In this document: positions 1 to 5,265 of the stretch, in pieces
Position numbering within the stretch: the stretch's first letter is position 1
Layout of the letters: each line of letters begins with the position of its first letter
Assembly: GCA_023301785.1 (NCBI GenBank)
Contig: JALZUF010000163.1
Span: forward strand, 1-5,402
DNA length: 5,402 nt
DNA from: Alphaproteobacteria bacterium
GTDB lineage: Bacteria > Pseudomonadota > Alphaproteobacteria > Micavibrionales > Micavibrionaceae
Direction: 5' to 3'
Program-made: the position numbers and the translations under genes
The notes under the pieces: generated by a model
Seen by the model: only the letters and a program-made list of their open reading frames with translations
What the model was told of the DNA's origin: nothing
Databases searched by the model: none

Positions 1-1191
1 CACGAGACACGAGATATCACTACCTCAGACGACGAGTTTCATGATTTGGAGGAAGAAGAAGACAATCCACAAGAAGAACCTGCGGAACAACCCCCAAATC
101 TCCTACCCCCCTTACCTGCTATTTTGGTAACCCCACCACCGGCAGTTCAGATACCGGTCATAGATTTAGATCTTGACGACGACCCTCCTCCAGTATTGCC
201 TAACCCAGCTCCGGCTCCTCAACCAGCTCCAGCTCCTCAACCAGCTCCGGTTCCTCAACCAGCTCCCGCCATGGCACAACCAGTCGAACCCGTCAAGCCA
301 GGGCAGCTGCAAACCCTTCCCAACTTCGATGGCGAACGTGGGGAAGGATTTATCACTTGGTTGGAAAGCCTAGAGACGGCCAGAGTAACGTATCAATGGG
401 GACCGAATGCCCTAATTCAGGTGACCAAAGCCAAGGGTGGCCAGGCTGTCGCCGAATGGGACCGTGGAAATAGGTTGCGAGGGGTACAATCAGTGGTTTG
501 GGACGGGGCTGGGGAATATAAGGCTCAACTCACCGCTCGTTTTGGACCAAAATATACTTCTGCTACAGCAGTCAACGCAGTTACGGATCTCAAACAGAAG
601 CCACGAGAATCTTGCGCTGCATTTATGGACAGGGTGGTCCTCGCGGTTAACCGACAGAATTTCAACATCACTGAAGCCGACAAACTTACTCAGGTGTATC
701 GTTCTGTGTTCAATGCCGCTATAGTCTCTCATTTCGGAGCTGGTCTTAAGGACGACATCAGCAAGGTTATATTGGGCACGGCTGATGCTCCCGACACTGT
801 TGAAAACATTCTTCAAGCAGCAGAAGCCGTAGAAGCCGAAAACGCGAAACTCGGACCACCTGGGGCCTCGGCTCTGGCGGTGGAAGTTTCGGACGAACCT
901 GACCCCCTTAAGGACCTAACTGCCCGCTTTGACGAACTGGTGGCTGCAATCGGTTATCAACGGCGAAAACCGTTTGACAAAAGCAAGAGCCGATGTTTCA
1001 ATTGCAACAAATACGGTCATTTTAAGAACGAATGCCCAGAACCAAGAAAACCATCCAACCCAAACCGCGGATCCGGAAATCCCAGGCAGAAGGGCCGAAT
1101 GTACAACAGCAACGCCATCGAAGGAACAGACTCCGAACCAGTGGAGTACGTGGACCCGCACGGATCCAACTACACTTCGGGAAACGAATAA
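1..1191 (+). CDS. gag: Gag polyprotein (capsid and nucleocapsid), 5' partial
   Basis: Gag is the structural protein that assembles the cytoplasmic particle and packages the element RNA. The frame is open from base 1 with no ATG before 271, so the annotated start is the window edge, not a real start codon. Bases 1-270 encode an acidic and proline-rich segment ending in PAPAPQ-type repeats. A capsid-like region follows, beginning near NFDGERGEGFITWLE (about 328-372) and resembling the retrotransposon gag family. A basic linker leads to one zinc knuckle, CX2CX4HX4C, at 994-1035. The frame ends at TAA 1189-1191, just past a -1 slippery heptamer. An in-frame ATG at 271 in a strong Kozak context (GCCATGG) could start a 306-residue form. 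There is no clear matrix domain or PTAP/PPxY late motif. The gag identity is firm; the N-terminus is unresolved. Confidence 0.9.
   Translation, partial: HETRDITTSDDEFHDLEEEEDNPQEEPAEQPPNLLPPLPAILVTPPPAVQIPVIDLDLDDDPPPVLPNPAPAPQPAPAPQPAPVPQPAPAMAQPVEPVKPGQLQTLPNFDGERGEGFITWLESLETARVTYQWGPNALIQVTKAKGGQAVAEWDRGNRLRGVQSVVWDGAGEYKAQLTARFGPKYTSATAVNAVTDLKQKPRESCAAFMDRVVLAVNRQNFNITEADKLTQVYRSVFNAAIVSHFGAGLKDDISKVILGTADAPDTVENILQAAEAVEAENAKLGPPGASALAVEVSDEPDPLKDLTARFDELVAAIGYQRRKPFDKSKSRCFNCNKYGHFKNECPEPRKPSNPNRGSGNPRQKGRMYNSNAIEGTDSEPVEYVDPHGSNYTSGNE
205..270 (+). repeat. 18-bp in-frame tandem repeat encoding PAPAPQ units
   Basis: Three full 18-bp units begin at 205, 223 and 241, followed by a 12-base partial unit at 259-270. 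Each starts CCAGCT and the full units end CCTCAA. They encode PAPAPQ, PAPAPQ, PAPVPQ and PAPA. Most differences between units are single bases. The array stays in the gag frame and stops exactly at the ATG at 271. A six-codon unit can expand or shrink by slippage without breaking the frame. The product would be a flexible proline/alanine linker. Confidence 0.9.
265..274 (+). promoter_or_regulatory. Candidate Kozak start context inside the gag frame
   Basis: The bases CCCGCCATGG place the first in-frame ATG of the visible gag frame at 271-273. It has C-rich upstream bases and a G at +4, close to the vertebrate-type optimum (although -3 is G rather than A). The protein from here, MAQPVEPVKPGQLQTLPNFD, would begin just before the capsid-like region, a common place for a Ty3/gypsy Gag to start. 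Against this being the only start, the 270 bases upstream are stop-free in the same frame and have clear protein-like composition. Confidence 0.4.
994..1035 (+). other. Gag CCHC zinc knuckle (nucleocapsid)
   Basis: The residues CFNCNKYGHFKNEC match the retroviral zinc knuckle CX2CX4HX4C, with cysteines encoded at 994, 1003 and 1033 and histidine at 1018. An aromatic residue follows the first cysteine and glycine precedes the histidine, as in the family. Basic stretches on both sides (RRKPFDKSKSR and PRKPSNPNRGSG) complete a typical RNA-binding nucleocapsid. There is only one knuckle. Confidence 0.95.
1179..1185 (+). promoter_or_regulatory. -1 ribosomal frameshift slippery heptamer G GGA AAC
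   Basis: GGGAAAC fits X XXY YYZ and is phased correctly: in the gag frame the last two codons of the heptamer are GGA (1180-1182) and AAC (1183-1185). After tandem slippage the tRNAs re-pair on GGG and AAA in the pol frame, and decoding resumes at CGA 1185-1187. The gag stop is one codon further on (GAA, then TAA 1189-1191). The frames overlap from 1026 to 1191 and I see no other correctly phased heptamer there. The same heptamer serves FIV gag-pol and SRV-1 gag-pro. The predicted fusion junction is ...TSGN-RIREKNCGS... Confidence 0.9.
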
Positions 1192-4100
1192 GGGAGAAGA
1201 ACTGTGGCTCCGTTTCTCTCCCTGCCAAGATAATGAGCTTCTGGACAGTGCTGTCGTGCTGTTTCACTTCGGACAAACCTGCAACCCGACCTACCATAGC
1301 CGTCAGGATAAACGGACAACAGGTAGGTGCATTGTTGGACACGGGAAGTTCCGTAACATTATTAGATAGTAGCCTCAAACAAACCCTTTTGCGTAAAGGT
1401 AGTAATATGGCCCGACCAGTTGCTATCAGACTCTGCGGAGCTGACGGCAGGGAACTTGTCAATGAGGGATGTTATAGCTTGGAAATTTCATTTGGTAAAA
1501 GATCTTCGTTTTACAATGTCATGTTTATCCATAAGCTACAGGTACCATGTATCATAGGCATGGATGTAATGAGCAAGGCGGGAGTTGTAATTGACACCGC
1601 CTCAGGCTGCGTAAATTTTTCAAATCCTATGACCGTAAAGGGAGAACAATCGTTATGTCTGGTAAAAACAACGATTCTTCCCCCGAAATCTGAAACACAA
1701 GTAAAGCTGAAATGCAATGGGCCGTTCACCAATGGTCTGTTAGAATCAGACGTTGGCATGCCAGACGAAACGCTCGTGATGGACGGAATCGTAAACAGTG
1801 AAATAGGGGGAAAAGAATGTCTAGCTGTTATGGCTAATTTCTCGCATCTCCCAGTTAAGATCTTATCAACTGAACCGGTGGCCAAATTGACGGTAAACCC
1901 TAACATGAAAATTACTCCGTTACGGGAATGCCTAAACATTAATTCAGAAACACCAGTAATCAAAGATTTCGCTCATGTTGATTCGATTTCACTAGAGCAT
2001 ATTCCAAACGCATTTAAATCCCAGTATAGCGCTTTACTCCGAGAATATTCAGATGTGTTTTCTAAGAATGACCTTGATATAGGCCACTGCAAAAGCCTAC
2101 CGCATCAGGTCCGGTTAACTGACCCCAATAAAGTAGTATCTATAAACCAATACCGTATGCCTCACCATCTCAAAGAAGTTGCCATCGATTACGTCCAAAG
2201 ACTGTTAGCTGCCGGAGTGGTTCGGAAATCAAACTCCGTCTTTAACAGTCCTCTCATGTTGGTAAAAAAGCCTCACGCCGATCCATCCAAACCATTGGCA
2301 GAACAATACCGACTGGTGCATAATTATGTAGAAGTCAATAAGAATATTTCCCCCTGCAGCTATCCTCTCCGGCATCTGTATGAATTGTTGGATGAGGTAG
2401 CAGGAGGTACTGTTTATTCCGTCTTGGATCTTAGCCAGGGGTTTTTCCAGCAACATTTGGTAGACCCTCACGAAGCAACAGCCTTTTCCATTCCAGGAGT
2501 AGGACAGTACAGTTACTGCCGATCCCCTCAGGGCATGAATAGTTCACCCGCCTATTTCCAAAGATTGCTAGATTTTGTTTTGGAAGGGATTAAGCGTACA
2601 TACGTGTATATTGATGATGTAGTGGTCTCAGTTAACTCGCACGAACAGAACCTGGACACCTTAAGATTGGTTTTCAGCCGGTTTAGAAAACACAACCTAA
2701 AAGTCAAACCCTCCAAATGTCAGTTTGGAACCGCTAAAATTACGTACTTAGGTTATGACATTTGCACCGAAAAGGGAATTTCGCCTGGCCAAGCCAAAAC
2801 TGAAGTAATTAGAAACTGGCCATGTCCTAAGTCAATTAGGGAAATAAGAGGATTTCTAGGACTAACTTCGTTCTTCAGACGAGCCATAAAAGACTTTAGT
2901 ATTATTAGCTCGGACCTAAACAAATTAGTTAGAAAAGACTCAGGATACACCAATGGTCCATTGCCTGAGAAGGGACGTATCAGTTTTCAAAACCTGCAAA
3001 AAGCTCTTATCTCCAAACCATGTCTGGCTGCTGTTGATTTTAACAAAGAATTCTATTTAACCTGCGACGCATCCGCCACTCACTATGGCGCCTGCCTCTC
3101 ACAAAAAAATAAACAGGGAATCGAACAGCCATGCGCTTATGCTAGCAAATTACTCAACGAACGAGAAGCAAAACAGGCTCCAGGGTTTCGAGAAAAGGCA
3201 GCTTTGTTGTTTGCAATGAGACACTTTAATCCTTATTTGGTTGGAAGAGAATTTGTAATACGTACAGACCACAAGCCAAACTTGGCAATTACTAAAGGTA
3301 AAACAGCGGTGTACGATACTTTAACCGACGAAATTCTCTCGTATCTTCCGTTCAGACTAGAATATTTAAACGGTAGCAAGATGTTCGCAGATATTCTTTC
3401 AAGGCCTCCAGGCTATTCATGCAACGCAGTAACCTGGGACCAGTCGTCCCATGCTAAGCTAATGGCTTTTCATGATAAAGTACCCACCACCCTTACGAAC
3501 AAAGAAGCTGAAATAGCAAAAACTTCTTCCGTGTTCAAGGGCATCTTGATAAACAATGAAGGGTTAGTCATTCCTCCCCACAAGGAAGTAACAAACATAT
3601 GCCAGCTAGCTCACGACAACGCTGGCCATATGTCTGCACAATATACCCTGCAGCACATACGCAAAACATATTGCTGGCCTGGCATGGAGAGGGATGTTAT
3701 CGCCTACGTTAAATCATGCGAGATATGTAGCCGTAGCAATGCCTTTAGACCTGCCCCCTTGCAAGCACTCCAACCACTACAACCCTTTGCGAAAGAAATG
3801 GGAGATAGAATACACATCGACTTAGTCGACATGCCAAGGTCCCATTCAAATAACATAGCTATTTGCACGCTGGTTGACGCTGCTACAGGGTTCATAATAA
3901 CCAACCCCGTCAAGGATAAGACAAGCAACGGAGTAACCGAGACCTTATTAGATAAATTTATGCCTTACTTCGGTTGTCCCAAGGTCTTAGTAACAGACAA
4001 AGGCAAAGAAAATGTTAACAAAGAAATAGAGCTACTATGTAACAAATACAATATCAAACACATCATTAGCTCCACCTACCATCCCCAATCAAACGGGATG

Positions 4101-5258
4101 GTTGAAAGACGACAAGGAATGATTCTTTCTTTTCTGCGAAAATTAACCACTTCTTACGCTGACCAAGGTAATTGGGACAAAAAACTATCAGATTTCCAAC
4201 TCATTACCAACTCGACCGTTTCAAAAGCTCGAGGTTATAGTCCTTTCTTTCTAACTTTCTTTAAACACCCCAACTACCCATTTCAATCCACCCTGCATAG
4301 TGAGCCCAACTATAATCAAGATTCGTTGGTTGCCGACAAATTCAATATGTCCAGGGAAACTCTAAAAACTGCATTCGACAATTCCTCCACGTCCTTTACT
4401 GACAATGCTAAACAATTTGACAAAGCAGTAAGGCCCTCAAAAATCAAAATAGGCGATTTGGTGTACCTCCGCTCCACTCAGCGAGGCAAAATGCATCACA
4501 AAATTGCACAGCCATTTAAAGGGCCGTACACATGCACAGACATTCTCACTAACAATAACCTAGAGTTAGTGCCGCTGGCCGGAGGAAAAACTGTAACTGC
4601 ACACAGCAACAACTGCAAGCTAGGGTTCGCTAGACCTGACTATCTCCGACTATACGATCCACTTTCACTTTCTTCACCACCTAGCAGCTCTGACAAACCG
4701 ACATCTAAAAACACACCAGTGTTCATAGACGACGAGGACAATTTCTTTTTGCCTAACATCGACTTGGACGACGACCCAGCAGCCCCCCCCGACATCATTG
4801 TGCCTGAACAGCCTGAACAAGCAGGCGCGGACGGAATGGACGCTCCCCCTCCTCCCCCAGATACCGACACGCCACCTACCGACGTCGAACCAGACCTACA
4901 CGACCCAATACAACCTGCCCGTCTCTATCCAGAGTTACCCGTACCGCCTGAACTGCCTACACTTCAGCCACGGTCAGGCAGCACAGGCGCCACAGCAAAA
5001 CGAGGCAGGCCGCCTAACAAGCCCAATAGGGAAATGTCAGCTAGCGAAAAAATACGACTTAAAAAACTAGCTGAAGACGCTGACAAACAAAAAGCAAATT
5101 TGACACGAGCACGACAAAAACTAACAGGTGAAGCCCTTATCCCTCATCAATACGGACATATTCCCCTGGAGAAAAACCTCAATAAAGGGTTCGACAAACT
5201 TAAAAAACTAGTAACTAAACCTAAAGAAACTGGCGCTCGCCCCAAAACTAAAGACTAA
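1185..5258 (+). CDS. pol: Pol polyprotein (protease, reverse transcriptase, RNase H, integrase), made as a Gag-Pol frameshift fusion
   Basis: Pol supplies the enzymes for particle maturation, reverse transcription and integration. It lies in the -1 frame relative to gag. That frame opens at 1026, after a TAA at 1023-1025, and has an ATG at 1032, but the phased heptamer argues that translation enters at 1185, adding 1357 residues to Gag. Residue numbers in this annotation count from the ATG at 1032 (1408 in all). In order: retropepsin (DTGS at 103-106), a linker, reverse transcriptase (D466, YIDD 526-529), RNase H (D679, E721, D746, D787), integrase (H861, H866, C896, C899; D930, D989, E1025; GPY at 1164-1166), and a tail from about 1200 with an AT-hook (1323-1328). 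There are no internal stops or frameshifts, and no dUTPase, chromodomain or env was recognised. The tail is longer than in many Ty3/gypsy elements. Confidence 0.95.
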   Translation, partial: RIREKNCGSVSLPAKIMSFWTVLSCCFTSDKPATRPTIAVRINGQQVGALLDTGSSVTLLDSSLKQTLLRKGSNMARPVAIRLCGADGRELVNEGCYSLEISFGKRSSFYNVMFIHKLQVPCIIGMDVMSKAGVVIDTASGCVNFSNPMTVKGEQSLCLVKTTILPPKSETQVKLKCNGPFTNGLLESDVGMPDETLVMDGIVNSEIGGKECLAVMANFSHLPVKILSTEPVAKLTVNPNMKITPLRECLNINSETPVIKDFAHVDSISLEHIPNAFKSQYSALLREYSDVFSKNDLDIGHCKSLPHQVRLTDPNKVVSINQYRMPHHLKEVAIDYVQRLLAAGVVRKSNSVFNSPLMLVKKPHADPSKPLAEQYRLVHNYVEVNKNISPCSYPLRHLYELLDEVAGGTVYSVLDLSQGFFQQHLVDPHEATAFSIPGVGQYSYCRSPQGMNSSPAYFQRLLDFVLEGIKRTYVYIDDVVVSVNSHEQNLDTLRLVFSRFRKHNLKVKPSKCQFGTAKITYLGYDICTEKGISPGQAKTEVIRNWPCPKSIREIRGFLGLTSFFRRAIKDFSIISSDLNKLVRKDSGYTNGPLPEKGRISFQNLQKALISKPCLAAVDFNKEFYLTCDASATHYGACLSQKNKQGIEQPCAYASKLLNEREAKQAPGFREKAALLFAMRHFNPYLVGREFVIRTDHKPNLAITKGKTAVYDTLTDEILSYLPFRLEYLNGSKMFADILSRPPGYSCNAVTWDQSSHAKLMAFHDKVPTTLTNKEAEIAKTSSVFKGILINNEGLVIPPHKEVTNICQLAHDNAGHMSAQYTLQHIRKTYCWPGMERDVIAYVKSCEICSRSNAFRPAPLQALQPLQPFAKEMGDRIHIDLVDMPRSHSNNIAICTLVDAATGFIITNPVKDKTSNGVTETLLDKFMPYFGCPKVLVTDKGKENVNKEIELLCNKYNIKHIISSTYHPQSNGMVERRQGMILSFLRKLTTSYADQGNWDKKLSDFQLITNSTVSKARGYSPFFLTFFKHPNYPFQSTLHSEPNYNQDSLVADKFNMSRETLKTAFDNSSTSFTDNAKQFDKAVRPSKIKIGDLVYLRSTQRGKMHHKIAQPFKGPYTCTDILTNNNLELVPLAGGKTVTAHSNNCKLGFARPDYLRLYDPLSLSSPPSSSDKPTSKNTPVFIDDEDNFFLPNIDLDDDPAAPPDIIVPEQPEQAGADGMDAPPPPPDTDTPPTDVEPDLHDPIQPARLYPELPVPPELPTLQPRSGSTGATAKRGRPPNKPNREMSASEKIRLKKLAEDADKQKANLTRARQKLTGEALIPHQYGHIPLEKNLNKGFDKLKKLVTKPKETGARPKTKD
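1191..1239 (+). promoter_or_regulatory. Predicted frameshift-stimulating hairpin or H-type pseudoknot
   Basis: Bases 1191-1202 pair with 1212-1223 through 11 of 12 positions: seven Watson-Crick pairs (AGGGAGA with TCTCCCT), one A-C mismatch, then G-U, A-U, A-U and C-G. The loop is 1203-1211. The stem starts after a 5-base spacer from the heptamer, within the usual range. Loop bases GGCTC (1206-1210) can pair with GAGCT (1235-1239), with one G-U at the end. This gives a pseudoknot with stem 2 of 5 pairs, loop 1 of 3 bases and a final loop of 11 bases. An 11-pair stem 1 recalls the coronavirus IBV pseudoknot. The hairpin was found by hand pairing and looks good; the pseudoknot is less sure. Confidence 0.7.
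1293..1601 (+). other. Retropepsin-type aspartic protease domain
   Basis: The domain runs from about residue 88 to 190 of Pol. The active-site motif is LLDTGSSVTLLD, with the catalytic aspartate at residue 103 (1338-1340), preceded by the strand TIAVRINGQQVGA. The C-terminal hydrophobic-hydrophobic-glycine signature appears as IIGMD at 174-178. One active-site triad per chain means it should act as a homodimer and cleave Gag and Gag-Pol. Its position early in Pol is the usual one. Boundaries are approximate. Confidence 0.92.
1602..2060 (+). other. Protease to reverse transcriptase linker, probably beta-rich
   Basis: About 150 residues (191-343) separate the protease from the reverse transcriptase. 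They include a part with alternating hydrophobic residues: TTILPPKSETQVKLKC, then GLLESD, then GKECLAVMANFSHLPVKIL, then PVAKLTVNP. The pattern of a PPKSE start, a short turn and an N-x-S-x-x-P-V-x-I end recalls a linker in many animal Ty3/gypsy polyproteins. It has no catalytic motif I can name. The second part, ALLREYSDVFSKNDLDIG, is the usual lead-in to the reverse transcriptase. Confidence 0.5.
2085..2950 (+). other. Reverse transcriptase domain
   Basis: The domain spans about residues 352-640. It begins near QYRMPHHLKE (373) and SPLMLVKKP. Motif A is YSVLDLSQGFFQQHL, with the first catalytic aspartate at 466 (2427-2429). Motif B is RSPQGMNSSPAYFQRLL. Motif C is YIDD at 526-529 (2607-2618), giving the other two aspartates. 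KPSKCQFG and YLGYDI follow, then the thumb with RGFLGLTSFFRRAI, a Ty3/gypsy hallmark. SPQG in motif B, where many relatives have FGL, is within normal variation. All three metal-binding residues are intact. Confidence 0.96.
3045..3410 (+). other. RNase H domain
   Basis: It directly follows the reverse transcriptase at about residues 672-793 and degrades the RNA strand of the RNA-DNA hybrid. The four acidic residues are visible: D679 in LTCDAS, E721 in FREKAALLFA, D746 in IRTDHKPN and D787 in FADILSRPPG. The sequence PYLVGREFVIRTDHKPN is typical of Ty3/gypsy RNase H. I see no duplicated or degenerate tether copy between it and the reverse transcriptase. Confidence 0.93.
3558..4616 (+). other. 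Integrase: HHCC zinc domain, DD35E core and GPY/F module
   Basis: The zinc-binding part has H861 and H866 (HDNAGH), YCWPGMERD, and C896/C899 (CEIC), that is HHCC. The catalytic core has D930 in RIHIDLVDMP, D989 in VTDKGKE and E1025 in NGMVERRQ, with exactly 35 residues between the second and third, so DD35E. A C-terminal module with IGDLVYLR and PFKGPYTC (GPY at 1164-1166) is the GPY/F motif shared by many Ty3/gypsy and gammaretroviral integrases. No chromodomain follows. All key residues are present, so the enzyme should be active. Confidence 0.95.
4629..5255 (+). other. C-terminal extension of Pol: acidic/proline segment, AT-hook, basic helical tail
   Basis: About 210 residues follow the GPY/F module. 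The first part (about 1213-1312) is low-complexity and rich in D, E and P, with FIDDEDNF, IDLDDDP (1243-1249), a run of five prolines and YPEL. The second part is basic: TAKRGRPPNKPNR, with the AT-hook core at 1323-1328 (4998-5015), then SEKIRLKKLAEDADKQ and NLTRARQKL, probably helical, then FDKLKKLVTKPKETGARPKTKD. The AT-hook core RGRP is known from HMGA proteins, where it binds the minor groove of AT-rich DNA. I infer a DNA or chromatin tether, or RNA binding. No enzymatic domain is recognised. It could also be cleaved off as a separate protein. Confidence 0.75.
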
Positions 5259-5265
5259 AGACTAA
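5247..5265 (+). repeat. 7-base direct repeat carrying the pol stop
   Basis: ACTAAAG occurs at 5247-5253 and 5254-5260, followed by ACTAA at 5261-5265. The TAA triplets at 5249, 5256 and 5263 fall in all three frames; the middle one ends pol. It may be chance or slippage, but the effect is a stop in each frame. Confidence 0.8.

Noticed and set aside
1..13. CACGAG repeated at the very start, resembling a cDNA adaptor end
   Set aside because: Too short to tell from chance, and the frame through it is a plausible continuation of gag.
46..48. TTG as the gag start
   Set aside because: The frame is open to base 1 and TTG is not a usual eukaryotic start; the frame simply continues out of the window.
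41..130. Short ATG frame (29 codons, MIWRKKK...) near the 5' edge
   Set aside because: It overlaps the gag frame, has no useful length, and its lysine-rich composition is what the acidic GAA codons of gag give when read one base later.
1032..1034. ATG at 1032 as an independent start for pol
   Set aside because: It would give a chain of odd composition inside the gag overlap, without an internal initiation signal, while a correctly phased -1 slippery heptamer with a downstream structure lies at 1179. It is kept only as a numbering reference.
490..1462. Minus-strand open frames opposite gag and the start of pol
   Set aside because: They mirror the well-supported plus-strand genes, have no recognisable domain, and overlap one another.
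4640..4870. Minus-strand frame rich in glycine and serine opposite the Pol tail
   Set aside because: Gly/Ser runs are the reverse-strand reading of proline and aspartate codons in low-complexity sequence; no independent support.
4926..4937. YPEL in the Pol tail as an ALIX-type late budding motif
   Set aside because: Four residues match easily in proline-rich sequence, the motif is in Pol rather than Gag, and no envelope gene is present, so budding is not indicated.
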